Positions 48,165 through 57,659 of a stretch of DNA of 64,000 bases are shown in pieces. The position numbers and the translations under genes were made by a program. Numbering within the stretch: position 1 is the first letter of the stretch; each line of letters opens with the position of its first letter. Source of the stretch: Nevskiales bacterium (GTDB lineage Bacteria; Pseudomonadota; Gammaproteobacteria; Steroidobacterales; GCA-2729495); the NCBI GenBank assembly GCA_011526045.1, contig WYBE01000069.1:92175-156174 (forward strand), read 5' to 3'. The notes below the pieces were generated by a model. It saw only the letters and a list, made by a program, of their open reading frames with translations. It made no database searches and was not told where the DNA came from.

Positions 48165-50993
48165 TTACTCGAGCGAGCGGGTGCGCCAGCCGTCGGCGTC
48201 ACGGAAAATCTCGTACGTAGGCCAGTAGATCCGGTCCATCTTCAGCGTCAGCACGTCCGTCAGGTTGTTCCAGGTGACGGTGGTCAGGCGCACGGGTTCC
48301 CGGTCGAGCTTGCCGCTCACCGCGGCGATGAAGCTGTCGAGATCGGGCGTAGGGCGGCCATCGACTTCGACAATTCGCCGACCGGCGAGCAGACCGTAGC
48401 GCGAAGCCGGCGAACCATAGGCAAAAAACGCCACGTAGACACCGTACGGTTCCACACCGCGCTGGGCCGCCATGTCCCTGTAGGGCGCCTGCAGCAGCGC
48501 ACCGGCCCACATCAGGGCACGGTTCACGCCCTGGCCATTGAGTGCCGTCGTCGGCACGGACCGGGACAGCGGCTGGCCATCGCGCAGGATCAGCATCTCG
48601 ACGTGCTCGGCTCGCGCCGCCTTTTCTGCTTCGCGCGGGCGCGTGGCTATCTGCCCGTCGATCGACAACAACAGATCGCCGGGCTGCAGCAGTTGCGCGG
48701 CCGGTGTGCCCGCTACCGTGCGCACGACGCTCAAGGCCTGTGGTCGCTCGGGAGCATGCTCCTGCATCCGCCTGGCCCATTCGTCCGGCAGCCCGAGCTT
48801 GCGGGCACTGGCGAGCGGAATCTGGGTCCACTCGACTTCGAGCGACCGAAGCTCCCCGCCCTCGCGCGCCAGATTCGTCAGCTCGAGTACCAGATCGGCC
48901 GGGAGGCCCCGGTTCTCCTGCGCCGTGTCACCGCCGTTCTGGAAGGAGAAACTCGACCAGAGGGCAACGACGTCGCTGCGTCGATCGAGAATCACGCCGT
49001 CGATGTCGCCCGGCCCGGCGACCAGGGCAAGGGTTTCGAGATTGGTCTCGCGGAACCGGATCGTCCTCGACAACGGGTACTGGGCAGGCTCGATCGAGGC
49101 GACCTGCGTGGTCCGGTAGACGAGCTTGAAATCGCTGCGCAGTCCCACCACCCGAACCTCGTCGCCCGGCTGCGGCAGGCGCTCGCTCAGCCGGGCGGCA
49201 CGCACGGGCGTGTCCCCAATCAGGGCCGGGTCGTAGGCAACCAGCGCGAGATTATGGGTCGGGTGGATGTAGACCACGCGACCGGGAACCTCGAGGCTGC
49301 CGCCAAAGGTGATCTGCACGTCGCCCATGGAATCCGGGACCGTGTTGCGGTCCACGACCACGAAACCACGCTCGGTATCGACGATGACTCCGGTGCCGAA
49401 GTAATGACGGTCCACCACGCCGGACACCGTGTACGGCATGTCGAAATTGACCAGTACCAGCGACGCGGCGACTTCCTCGAGCCGCCGCTCGCCCTGCTCC
49501 GCAAGCCGCGTCGAACCGACCTCCGGCGGCGGCGGTGGCGGTCCCGTCGCGAGCGCGCGACAGGGCCAGACGCCGGAGGCATCGTCGCGCCGACAGCGTT
49601 CGGCGGGAAACCAGCGCCGGTCCATGCGGATCACGCGCAGGCGGCTCGTGGCCGGATCATCGAAGGTATAGAAGCGCACGGCCGCGCGCTGCTGATCGGC
49701 CAGGCCCGACAGCACGGCCTCGAAGTCATCCAGGGTGTGCACCGGCGTCTCGTTCACGCTCACGATGATGCTCGAGCGCGGAATCGCGGCGGTACCGAAC
49801 ACGTAACCCGGGTTGGCGACATACACGCCGTCCACCGGCCGGTTGAAGTGCCTCGCCTGCTGCAATGACAGCGCGTGCACCACCGCATCGCCGAATTGCA
49901 GGTACTCGTCGGGCGTCACCGCGTGCAGATCCTGCACCGGCACCTCGATGGCGAGGACCTGCCCGTTGCGCTCGACGCCGAAGCGAAGCCGCTCGCCGAC
50001 GCTGTCGTCGAGCGCGGCCTCCAGCGGCACGAACTCCGTCACGTAGTCCTCGCCGATCCGTACGAGGATGTCGCCGACACGCAGCTGGCTGTCGGCGGGA
50101 CTGCCCGGAATGACCTGGTTGACCACCAGCATCCCGATCTGGTTCGGGAATTGCCGGCGCACTGTCGCTTCCGTTTCCTCGCGCAGACCCAGCCGGCGCA
50201 GCTCGTCGAACGGCTGGTGCGTGAAGATCGCGCCCAGGGTTCCCCGGGTGACTGGTCGCCCCTCACGCAGCAACTCGAGCGCCCGGGTGACCCGGTCCAG
50301 CGGCAGGAAGAAGCTGCTGGCCGCCTCGTTGCTTCCACCGGCGTTCAATGCGACCACGCGGCCGTCGATATCGATCACCGGTGATCCCGAGGACCCTCCC
50401 GAGGTGCCCGACGCAGCCTGCAGATAGAACGTGTTGAAGTCGTTGTACTTGCCGCGACCGTAGCCCGGCGCCGGCCGGCGCAGGCGGGCAATGGTGCCGG
50501 AGAGGATCGAAAGCTGCTCCCCGGCGTCATTGCCGACGACCCGGATCTCGCGGCCGACCTGCGCACGGTGCGGCGCCAGCGGCAACTCGGCCGGGACGAT
50601 GTGGCGCAGCTTCGCCGGGTCGTAGCGGAAGAATCCGAAGTCGTGCACGGGATCGCGATAGACCGGTGTCAGTTCGACTTCTTCCTGGTTGATGAACAAG
50701 GCCTCCGCCCGCACCGGCCCGGACGACACCACATGGCGGTTGGTGAGAATGAGTCCGCGCTTCGCATCCACCACGAAGCCGGTAGCCTGGCTCGACTCGT
50801 TCCATTCCGTGTCGAAGGCGCGGGTCGCATCGACCTTGATGGCGACCACGCCGGAGGCAATGCGCTCGAGAGTGCGCCGCCACGCGGCCGATTCGGCCCG
50901 GTCGGGCTCGGTAACCGCGTTGTCGGCAAGGCCGTGCGGCGCACCGGCAAGCGCCAGCACGGCCAACGGCAGAAGGAGGATGTGCCTGTTGAT
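48165..50993 (-). CDS. Large tandem HtrA-like protein (one active, one inactive protease domain, several PDZ domains)
   Basis: About 942 residues. The first S1C domain has a complete triad counted from the ATC start: His87 (TNRHVV), Asp118 (HDFGFF) and Ser202 (GSSGSP). PDZ domains follow, then a second trypsin-like domain whose triad is lost (VVDRNTV, HNLALV, GVILDRRSD), then further PDZ domains. This is the architecture of yeast Nma111/Ynm3. A start at TTG 50966 would remove the basic n-region of the signal peptide. ATC 50993, with GGAG 8 bases upstream, gives a perfect MNRHILLLPLAVLALAG signal. It lies 21 bases after the PfkB gene. Confidence 0.85.
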   Translation of the reverse strand: MNRHILLLPLAVLALAGAPHGLADNAVTEPDRAESAAWRRTLERIASGVVAIKVDATRAFDTEWNESSQATGFVVDAKRGLILTNRHVVSSGPVRAEALFINQEEVELTPVYRDPVHDFGFFRYDPAKLRHIVPAELPLAPHRAQVGREIRVVGNDAGEQLSILSGTIARLRRPAPGYGRGKYNDFNTFYLQAASGTSGGSSGSPVIDIDGRVVALNAGGSNEAASSFFLPLDRVTRALELLREGRPVTRGTLGAIFTHQPFDELRRLGLREETEATVRRQFPNQIGMLVVNQVIPGSPADSQLRVGDILVRIGEDYVTEFVPLEAALDDSVGERLRFGVERNGQVLAIEVPVQDLHAVTPDEYLQFGDAVVHALSLQQARHFNRPVDGVYVANPGYVFGTAAIPRSSIIVSVNETPVHTLDDFEAVLSGLADQQRAAVRFYTFDDPATSRLRVIRMDRRWFPAERCRRDDASGVWPCRALATGPPPPPPEVGSTRLAEQGERRLEEVAASLVLVNFDMPYTVSGVVDRHYFGTGVIVDTERGFVVVDRNTVPDSMGDVQITFGGSLEVPGRVVYIHPTHNLALVAYDPALIGDTPVRAARLSERLPQPGDEVRVVGLRSDFKLVYRTTQVASIEPAQYPLSRTIRFRETNLETLALVAGPGDIDGVILDRRSDVVALWSSFSFQNGGDTAQENRGLPADLVLELTNLAREGGELRSLEVEWTQIPLASARKLGLPDEWARRMQEHAPERPQALSVVRTVAGTPAAQLLQPGDLLLSIDGQIATRPREAEKAARAEHVEMLILRDGQPLSRSVPTTALNGQGVNRALMWAGALLQAPYRDMAAQRGVEPYGVYVAFFAYGSPASRYGLLAGRRIVEVDGRPTPDLDSFIAAVSGKLDREPVRLTTVTWNNLTDVLTLKMDRIYWPTYEIFRDADGWRTRSLE

Positions 50994-51014
50994 GCGGCTT
51001 GCTCCGGAATCGCC

Positions 51015-51953
51015 TTAGAGGTCGATCGTGGCGCCGAACGCGGACCTGAAGCCGGCGGTCAGCGACTCGGGCGTGAAGCGGTGATTCTGCGTTCCCTGGT
51101 GGGCGATCTTGATCGAACCCAGCAGCGAAGCCAGCCGGCCCGTGTCCTCCCACGACCACCTGCGCATCAGCCCGTGCAGCAACCCGGCGCGATAAGCATC
51201 GCCGCATCCGGTGGGGTCGGTCACCCTTGACGGCGCCACCGGCGGTATCTCCACGGCGCCACCGGCGGTGAAAATGGTCGAGCCCATCGCCCCGCGGGTC
51301 ACGATCAGCGCCTGCACCTGCCGCGCGAGATCCTGCAGTGACCAGCCGGTGCGCTCACACAGCATCCGGCCCTCGTAATCGTTGACTGCCACCCAGCTCG
51401 CCTGGGTGACGAAATGGCGCAGTTCCTCGCCGTCGAACATCGGCAGCCCCTGGCCGGGATCGAAGATGAACGGAATCCCCGCCGCAGCAAACTGCCCGGC
51501 GTGCTCGATCATTCCCTGGCGGCCGTCCGGAGAAACCATCCCGATCGAAATGCCTGCATCGCGCGGGACTTTGTTGACGTGCGCATGGTCCATGGCGCCG
51601 GGATGGAATGCAGTGATCTGGTTGGCGTCGAGATCGGTGGTGATGAACGCCTGGGCGGTCAGCGCCGACGGGATCTCGGTTACGTAGCGTTCCGACAGGC
51701 CCTGCTCCCGCAGCCGTTCGCGGTACCGGCCGAAATCGCGGCCTACGGTGGCCATGATCAGCGGTTCGCCGCCGATCAACCGCAGGTTGTACGCGATATT
51801 GCCCGCACAGCCACCGAGTTCCTGGCGCATGTCGGGCACGAGGAAGGCGACGTTCAGGATGTGGATCTGGTCGGGCAGGATCTGCTCCCTGAACCGGCCC
51901 CGGAACACCATGATGTTGTCATAGGCGATCGAACCGCAGATCAGCGCAGTCAC
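51015..51953 (-). CDS. PfkB-family carbohydrate/nucleoside kinase
   Basis: 312 residues with the adenosine-kinase-like pattern: MTALICGSIAYDNIM, ELGGCAGNIAYNLRLIGGEP and the C-terminal anion-hole DPTGCGDAYRAGLL. It phosphorylates a sugar or nucleoside; the substrate cannot be told. GTG 51953 has AAGGAG upstream. It follows gcvPB by 25 bases, so it may belong to the glycine cleavage operon and be controlled by the same riboswitch. Confidence 0.87.
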   Translation of the reverse strand: MTALICGSIAYDNIMVFRGRFREQILPDQIHILNVAFLVPDMRQELGGCAGNIAYNLRLIGGEPLIMATVGRDFGRYRERLREQGLSERYVTEIPSALTAQAFITTDLDANQITAFHPGAMDHAHVNKVPRDAGISIGMVSPDGRQGMIEHAGQFAAAGIPFIFDPGQGLPMFDGEELRHFVTQASWVAVNDYEGRMLCERTGWSLQDLARQVQALIVTRGAMGSTIFTAGGAVEIPPVAPSRVTDPTGCGDAYRAGLLHGLMRRWSWEDTGRLASLLGSIKIAHQGTQNHRFTPESLTAGFRSAFGATIDL

Positions 51954-51978
51954 ATCAGTCTCCTTGCGGAACGCAGCA

Positions 51979-53460
51979 TCATGGCCCGTCGGGTCGCGCG
52001 CGCCTGGCCTGCCAGGTGAGGTCCAGGTCCCTGGCGGCGCGCACGTCGTCGAGGCGGCGCACCGGCGTGCTGCGCGGTGCGGCCTTGACCGCCGCCGGGT
52101 CGCGCTGCGCGAGATCGCGGATTGCGATGAGCGCGGCAGCGAAGCCGTCGAGCTCCTCGCGGCTTTCCGTCTCGGTGGGCTCGATCAACAGGCACTCGGG
52201 CACCAGCAGCGGAAAGTAGGTCGTCGGCGCATGATAGCCGTGGTCGAGCAGAGCCTTGGCGAAATCCATCGCGGTGACCCCGGTCTCGCGGGCCACGCCC
52301 TTCAGCGAAACGATGAACTCGTGGCTCGCGCGACGCTGCGGGAAGGCAATCTCGAAACCTGCTGCGCGCAACTGCGCCATCAGGTAGTTCGCGTTGAGCG
52401 TGGCGAACCCCGAGACACGACGCATGCCCGAGGCTCCGAGCAGCCGCATATAGACGTACGCACGCAGGAGGATCCCCGCATTGCCCATGAATGCCGAGAG
52501 CCGGCCGATCGTCTGCGGGCGCTCGGTCTCGGTGAGCCAGCCGTAGCGGCCCGCCTCGCAACCGACGATCGGCACCGGCAGGTACGGCTCGAGTTTCGTG
52601 TTCACCGCCACGATGCCCGAACCGGGACCGCCGCCCCCATGCGGAGTCGAGAACGTCTTGTGCAGGTTGATGTGCACGACGTCGAATCCCATCGCGGCGG
52701 GCAGCGCGCGGCCCAGGATCGCGTTCAGGTTGGCACCGTCGTAGTAGAGCAACCCGCCGGCGGCGTGAACGATCCCGGCGAGTTCCTCGATACGGCGCTC
52801 GAAAACACCCAGCGTGGAGGGGTTCGTGAGCATGATGCCTGCGGTATCCGGGCCGACGGCCTGGCGCAGGGCATCGAGGTCCACATCGCCGGCGTCGTCC
52901 GTCGGAATCTCGCGCACGTCGAAGCCACACATCGTGGCGGTGGCCGGATTGGTGCCGTGCGCCGCGTCGGGGACGATGATGATCCGGCGCGCCTCGTCAC
53001 CGCGCGCGCGATGATAAGCCCGGATCATGGCCACGCCCGCGAACTCGCCCTGCGCCCCGGCCATGGGCGTCAAGGACACCGCTGCCATGCCAGTCACCGC
53101 CTTGAGCATCTCCTGCAGTTCGTGCATGCAGGCAAGAAAGCCCTGGCCGTGCTCCACCGCACCGAGAGGGTGGCGCGCGAGAAACCCGGGCAGCATCGCG
53201 AGCGTGTTCGAGGCCCGCGGGTTGTACTTCATGGTGCAGGAGCCGAGCGGGTAGAAGTGCGTGTCGATGGAAAAATTGAGCTGCGAGAGGCGCGTGAAAT
53301 GCCGTACCGCCTGCAGCTCCGACACCTCCGGCAGCAGCGGCGGATCGCGGCGCAGCGCGGCAGCCGGCAGAGCGCCGATGTCGGCCATCACGGCCGGCGC
53401 GTGCGAAGTCGCGCGCCGGCCGGGGCGCGAGAGCTCGAAGATCAGTGCTTCGCCCTTCAT
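51979..53460 (-). CDS. gcvPB: Glycine dehydrogenase (decarboxylating) subunit 2
   Basis: 493-residue P-protein subunit that carries pyridoxal phosphate. The PLP-lysine motif is [19 protein letters not shown]. Together with GcvPA it decarboxylates glycine and transfers the aminomethyl group to lipoyl-GcvH. It starts with ATG, 9 bases after the gcvPA stop, with GAGGGAG upstream. The two-subunit form is natural and is not a broken single-chain gcvP. Confidence 0.96.
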   Translation of the reverse strand: MKGEALIFELSRPGRRATSHAPAVMADIGALPAAALRRDPPLLPEVSELQAVRHFTRLSQLNFSIDTHFYPLGSCTMKYNPRASNTLAMLPGFLARHPLGAVEHGQGFLACMHELQEMLKAVTGMAAVSLTPMAGAQGEFAGVAMIRAYHRARGDEARRIIIVPDAAHGTNPATATMCGFDVREIPTDDAGDVDLDALRQAVGPDTAGIMLTNPSTLGVFERRIEELAGIVHAAGGLLYYDGANLNAILGRALPAAMGFDVVHINLHKTFSTPHGGGGPGSGIVAVNTKLEPYLPVPIVGCEAGRYGWLTETERPQTIGRLSAFMGNAGILLRAYVYMRLLGASGMRRVSGFATLNANYLMAQLRAAGFEIAFPQRRASHEFIVSLKGVARETGVTAMDFAKALLDHGYHAPTTYFPLLVPECLLIEPTETESREELDGFAAALIAIRDLAQRDPAAVKAAPRSTPVRRLDDVRAARDLDLTWQARRARPDGP

Positions 53461-53469
53461 GTCACTCCC

Positions 53470-54843
53470 TCAGGCACCACCGCGCGCGCGCATCGGGGTG
53501 GCCAGCAGCCCCCGCAACGTCGCGGCGTATTGCTCTATATCGGCTGCGGTACGTGTCTCGGTGGCGCACACGAGCAATGCTGGCCCGAGTTCCGGATAGT
53601 CGGCCGAAAGGTCGAAGCCCCCGAGAATGTCACGCGCTGCCAGGTCCTGCAGGATCGGGGCGACGGGCCGATCGAAGCGCAGCACCGCCTCATGGCAATA
53701 GGGCTCGAACGCCACGGCCACACCGGGCAGCCTGGAGAGCGCGTTCGCCAGCGCGCGCGTGTTGGCGTGGCATTGCGCGGCCAGCCGGCGCAGCCCCTCG
53801 GACCCCAGCAGCGACATGAAGATCGTCGCCGCCGTCACCATCAGGCCCTGGTTGGTGCAGATGTTGGACGTCGCCTTGGAGCGCCTGATGTGCTGTTCTC
53901 TCGCCTGCAGGGTCAGCGTGAAGCCCGGCCTCCCGTCCACGTCCAGGGTCCGGCCGACGATGCGCCCCGGCATTTGCCGGACCAGCGGCATGCGGCAGGC
54001 GAGGTAACCGAAGTACGGGCCGCCGGAGGACAGCGGGATACCGAGTGGCTGCCCCTCGCCGCAGGCGATGTCGGCGCCACTGCGCCCCCAGACTCCCGGC
54101 GGCCTGAGCAGCGCGAGCATGGTCGGGTGGCAGACACCGATCACGAGCATGTTGCGCTCGTGCGCCCAGTCCGTCAGTTCGTCCACGGCCTCCAGCCCGC
54201 CGAGGAAGGTCGGTTGCTGGATCGCCAGCGCGGCGAACTCGCCGCTGATCGCATCGAGCGCTTCGCGGTCGGTAACGCCCTGCTGCTGCGGCAACTCGAC
54301 CAGCTCCACACCCTGGCCGGAAAGAATCGCCCGGGCGACCGAGCGGTACAGCGGCGACATGGCGCGGGTGCTCAGGATTCGCCGCGAGCGCATGGCGCGA
54401 TTGGCCCGCACCGCCATGAGGCAGGCCTCGGCGAATGCCGTTGCGCCGTCGTAGAGCGACGCATTGGATACGTCGAGCTCGGTGAGGCTCGCGATCATGG
54501 ACTGGAACTCGTAGAGGAGCTGCAGCGTCCCCTGGCTCGCCTCGGCCTGGTAAGGCGTATAGGCGCTGTAGAACTCGCCGCGGGTGGTCAACTCCCAGAC
54601 CGCCGCGGGGATGTAGTGATCGTAGGCGCCGGCGCCGATGAAGCACAGCGCACGCGCATCCGCGCTGGCGCGCGCGGTCATGAGCCGGGTGATCTCCGCC
54701 TCCGTGAGCCCCGGCCCGATCTGCGGCAACCCGGGCACGCGCAGGCGGGCGGGAATCTCATCGAAGAGATCCTCGATGCTGCCGGCGCCAATGGCACCGA
54801 GCATCGACGCGATTTCTTCGCCGGTATGGGGAATGAAGGGCAC
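53470..54843 (-). CDS. gcvPA: Glycine dehydrogenase (decarboxylating) subunit 1
   Basis: 457 residues, N-terminal half of the P-protein. [54 protein letters not shown] and [14 protein letters not shown] are the family signatures. The start is GTG 54843, 14 bases after the gcvH stop. It works as a heterotetramer with GcvPB. Confidence 0.96.
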   Translation of the reverse strand: MPFIPHTGEEIASMLGAIGAGSIEDLFDEIPARLRVPGLPQIGPGLTEAEITRLMTARASADARALCFIGAGAYDHYIPAAVWELTTRGEFYSAYTPYQAEASQGTLQLLYEFQSMIASLTELDVSNASLYDGATAFAEACLMAVRANRAMRSRRILSTRAMSPLYRSVARAILSGQGVELVELPQQQGVTDREALDAISGEFAALAIQQPTFLGGLEAVDELTDWAHERNMLVIGVCHPTMLALLRPPGVWGRSGADIACGEGQPLGIPLSSGGPYFGYLACRMPLVRQMPGRIVGRTLDVDGRPGFTLTLQAREQHIRRSKATSNICTNQGLMVTAATIFMSLLGSEGLRRLAAQCHANTRALANALSRLPGVAVAFEPYCHEAVLRFDRPVAPILQDLAARDILGGFDLSADYPELGPALLVCATETRTAADIEQYAATLRGLLATPMRARGGA

Positions 54844-54857
54844 GGGCGGTTACCCGC

Positions 54858-55247
54858 TCAGCCTTCTGCGTCGAGCAGCCGCTGATACGCAGCGGCATCG
54901 AGCAGCCCTTCGAGGCCCGCGTTTGCCGTCTGCAACCGGAACAGCCAGCCTTGTTCGTACGGGCTGCTGTTCACCAGCCCGGGCTCCTCAGCCAGGGCCT
55001 CGTTGGCGGCGATGACCGTGCCTGCCAGCGGCGCATAGACATCGGAGGCGGCCTTCACGGACTCGACCACCGCACAGGCTTGCGCCGCCGCAACGGCGCG
55101 TCCAGGTTCGGGCAGTTCGACGAATACGAGTTCGCCCAGTTGCTGCTGGGCGTGATCGGTAATGCCGACCACGACCGATCCGTCCGCCTCGGTGCGGATC
55201 CACTCGTGGTCCTTCGTGTACTTCAGGTTGCCCGGCAATGCACCCAT
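54858..55247 (-). CDS. gcvH: Glycine cleavage system H protein
   Basis: 129 residues from ATG 55247, with GAGGAA about 9 bases upstream. The lipoyl-lysine is Lys65 in VESVKAASD. KYTKDHEWI and GITDHAQQQLGELVFVELPE are the expected H-protein segments. It shuttles the aminomethyl group from the P to the T protein. It is the second gene of the riboswitch-controlled operon. The frame upstream of the ATG overlaps gcvT and is not used. Confidence 0.97.
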   Translation of the reverse strand: MGALPGNLKYTKDHEWIRTEADGSVVVGITDHAQQQLGELVFVELPEPGRAVAAAQACAVVESVKAASDVYAPLAGTVIAANEALAEEPGLVNSSPYEQGWLFRLQTANAGLEGLLDAAAYQRLLDAEG

Positions 55248-55279
55248 GGTCTGCGTTCCTCTGTCACTTATCCGCGTTG

Positions 55280-56371
55280 TCAGGTAACGAGCACGCGCCC
55301 GTGGCGCACGAACGGCGGTCGCACCAGTCGGGCAGGCCGCAGCACGTCTCGGATCTCCACCTCGCACTCGCCCGCTGCCGCAACCGGCACGCGCGCCAGG
55401 GCGATCGAACAGTTCATGGTCGGCGAGAAACCGCCACTGGTGATGCGCCCCTCACCCGCGCGTGTCACGACCCGCTGGTCGCGCCGCATCACACCACGTT
55501 CGGCGAGTACCAGCCCCGTGAGGCGCGCCGCAGTGCCGGCGGCGCGCTCGCGTTCCAGCGCCGCGCGACCGATGAACTCACGCCCGGCCGGTTCCCAGGC
55601 AATCGTCCAGGCAAGACCCGACACCAGCGGCGAGACCGATTCGTCCATGTCCTGGCCGTACAGGTTCATGCCGGCCTCCAGTCGCAGCGTGTCTCGCGCC
55701 CCGAGACCGCAGGGCGTGACGCCTGCCTCGAGCAGCGCGTCCCACAACCGCGCGGCCTCGCCCGCCGGCAGGAGAATCTCCCAGCCGTCCTCGCCCGTGT
55801 AGCCGGTACGGGCGACGAAAAGATTGCCCGCCTCGATCGCACTGAACGGCGCCAGTGCGCGCGCAGCGGTGGTAACGGCGTCCGGCAGCAGCGGACCGGC
55901 GAGGTCGCAGGCGGCAGGCCCCTGCACCGCGATCATCGCCAGGTCCTCGTGCGTGCGCAGCTCGGCCGCAAACGTTCCGGCTACGGTCTGCATCCAGTCC
56001 AGGTCCTTCTCCCGCGTCGCTGCATTCACCACCAGCCGGTAGGCCACGCCGCCGCGCGACACCCGCCGGTAGGCGATGAGATCGTCGATGACGCCGCCGC
56101 TGTCATGGAGCATGCAGCTATACAACGCCTGGCCCGGAGCGAGGCGCGCGACGTCGTTCGCCAGCAGACGGCGCAGGAAATCGCCAGCGCCGGCGCCGCT
56201 CACGTCCACCACGGTCATGTGCGATACGTCGAAGACCCCCGCACGGCGCCGTACCGCGTGGTGCTCGTCGATCTGGGAACCGTACCGCAGCGGCATGTCC
56301 CAGCCACCAAAGGGCACCATCTGCGCGCCGGCGGCGATGTGACGGTCGTAGAGCGGAGTGCGCCTGGTCAT
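55280..56371 (-). CDS. gcvT: Aminomethyltransferase (glycine cleavage T protein)
   Basis: 363 residues. TPLYDRHIAAGAQMVPFGGWDMPLRY, the catalytic Asp region (LYSCMLHDSGGVIDDLIAYR), YTGEDGWEILLP and LRLEAGMNLYGQDMDE match the T-protein family. It releases ammonia and passes the one-carbon unit to tetrahydrofolate. ATG 56371 lies 13 bases downstream of the terminator T-tract, so expression depends on read-through controlled by the glycine riboswitch. First gene of gcvT-H-PA-PB. Confidence 0.97.
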   Translation of the reverse strand: MTRRTPLYDRHIAAGAQMVPFGGWDMPLRYGSQIDEHHAVRRRAGVFDVSHMTVVDVSGAGAGDFLRRLLANDVARLAPGQALYSCMLHDSGGVIDDLIAYRRVSRGGVAYRLVVNAATREKDLDWMQTVAGTFAAELRTHEDLAMIAVQGPAACDLAGPLLPDAVTTAARALAPFSAIEAGNLFVARTGYTGEDGWEILLPAGEAARLWDALLEAGVTPCGLGARDTLRLEAGMNLYGQDMDESVSPLVSGLAWTIAWEPAGREFIGRAALERERAAGTAARLTGLVLAERGVMRRDQRVVTRAGEGRITSGGFSPTMNCSIALARVPVAAAGECEVEIRDVLRPARLVRPPFVRHGRVLVT

Positions 56372-56383
56372 TGCGTCCGTCCG

Positions 56384-56414
56384 AAAAAAAAAGCGGCAGG
56401 CCCGAGCCTGCCGC
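56384..56414 (-). terminator. Riboswitch expression-platform terminator upstream of gcvT
   Basis: On the minus strand GCGGCAGGC, loop TCGG and GCCTGCCGC form a perfect 9-bp stem (56414-56393) followed by nine Ts (56392-56384). It lies between the glycine aptamers and gcvT, as expected for a transcriptional glycine switch. Confidence 0.9.
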
Positions 56415-56606
56415 CCCTCTGTCCTGATACCTGAGAGATCGGGTGGCTGGCCGGCCGGCGACCTCCACCTCTCCCCTTCGGTGGGCCGGCGTGCCGGCCA
56501 CTCTCCAGAGCCAATCCGCGATCCCGGTCCCTTCTGCCTGAGCGTTTCCGGGCGGGTTGCGCCTTCGGCGGCCGGCTGGTGAACCGGCTCTCTCCCGCGA
56601 TCGCGC
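56415..56606 (-). promoter_or_regulatory. Tandem glycine riboswitch controlling gcvT-H-PA-PB
   Basis: Two aptamer copies read on the minus strand. The first shows GGGAGAGAGCC, GCCGAAGGCGCAA and CGCTCAGGCAGAAGGGACC; its P1 pairs CGCGATC with GATCGCG. The second shows CTGGAGAGTGG, CACCGAAGGGG and CTCTCAGGTATCAGGACAGAG. These are the conserved glycine-riboswitch core pieces. A perfect terminator follows immediately, so glycine binding should favour an anti-terminated form and switch the cleavage operon on. Confidence 0.93.
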
Positions 56607-56705
56607 CTGATCAGGCGTGCAAGTGTAAGCGAAACCGCCAGCGACTCACCAGCAACGCCGCATCTGCGCTGCGGACCGGGTGCAGGCCGCCACGGGAACG
56701 GCCGC

Positions 56706-57659
56706 TCAGGCCGCAGTGGCAAACAATTCCCGGGATTTCGCCACCCTGGCCGCAATGTCTGTTTCTGCCGGCAGCGCCACCGCCCGTTCCAGCCGGAGCC
56801 GCAATCCGGCGCGATTGCAGATCTGGATATTCAGCCCGGGCCGCGCGTTCAGTTCGAGGATGAGCGGTCCGAAACGCCGGTCGAGCACGATATCCACACC
56901 GACATAACCGAGCCCGGTGAGTTCGTACGATCGCGCCGCCAGCGTGAGCAGATACTCCCAGCGCGGAATCGCGAGCCCGGCGATGGTCGCGCCCGTATCG
57001 GGATGCTCGATCGCCCGCGAGTTGCCGTGTACGCCGTAGGTGGTCACACCGCTCGCGAGATCGATCCCGGCGCCAATGGCGCCCTGGTGCAGGTTGGCCT
57101 TGCCGCGCGACCGCCGTGTCGGGAGGCGGATCATCGCCATGACCGGATAGCCGCGCAGCACGATCACCCGGATATCGGGCACGCCCTGGAAGCTGTACTC
57201 GGAGAACAGCGGATCAACCTTGATGCAGTACTCGAGCAACGCGACGTCACGATGCCCGCCGAGGCTGAACTGCCCGCTCAGGATGTTGGAGAGATGAAAG
57301 GCGATCTCGGACTCGCTGATGACGCTGCCGTCGGCCAGACGGTACAGCCCCGGCGCGCGCGGGCTGCGCCCGGTCACCACCATGATGCCGTCGCCGCCCG
57401 AACCGTGTGCGGGCTTGATCGCGAAATCCTGCCGGTCGCGAACGAGCTCCCCCAGACCGGCGATGTCATGTTCCGCCCGGATGACGCCGTAGAGCTCCGG
57501 CACCGCGATTCCGGCCTTGAGCGCCAGCTCCTTGGTCAGCAGCTTGTCATCGACCAGCGGGTACAGGCGCCGCGGATTGAACCGCATGATGTACTCGGTA
57601 TTGCGCTCGTTCATGCCGAGCACGCCGCGCTCGCGAAGCTGCCGCGCCCAGCCGAACAT
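56706..57659 (-). CDS. RimK-related ATP-grasp, alpha-L-glutamate ligase-like protein
   Basis: 317 residues from ATG 57659, which overlaps the upstream gene's TGA by one base (TGATG). ATP-grasp features are IKPAHGSGGDGIMVV, DIRVIVLRGYPVMAMIRLPT and the metal motif PLILELNARPGLNIQI. It belongs to the family regularly found beside 7TM inactive transglutaminases and is predicted to form peptide or isopeptide bonds with glutamate-like residues. The acceptor is unknown. Confidence 0.88.
   Translation of the reverse strand: MFGWARQLRERGVLGMNERNTEYIMRFNPRRLYPLVDDKLLTKELALKAGIAVPELYGVIRAEHDIAGLGELVRDRQDFAIKPAHGSGGDGIMVVTGRSPRAPGLYRLADGSVISESEIAFHLSNILSGQFSLGGHRDVALLEYCIKVDPLFSEYSFQGVPDIRVIVLRGYPVMAMIRLPTRRSRGKANLHQGAIGAGIDLASGVTTYGVHGNSRAIEHPDTGATIAGLAIPRWEYLLTLAARSYELTGLGYVGVDIVLDRRFGPLILELNARPGLNIQICNRAGLRLRLERAVALPAETDIAARVAKSRELFATAA

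Noticed and set aside
51979..54843. Possible frameshifted single gcvP
   Set aside because: The two halves have proper separate starts, a 9-bp gap and match the known two-subunit P-protein.
51964..54885. A 973-codon open frame antisense to gcvPA/gcvPB
   Set aside because: It is a high-GC shadow of the gcvPA, gcvPB and gcvH genes with His/Arg-rich nonsense composition and no family motif.
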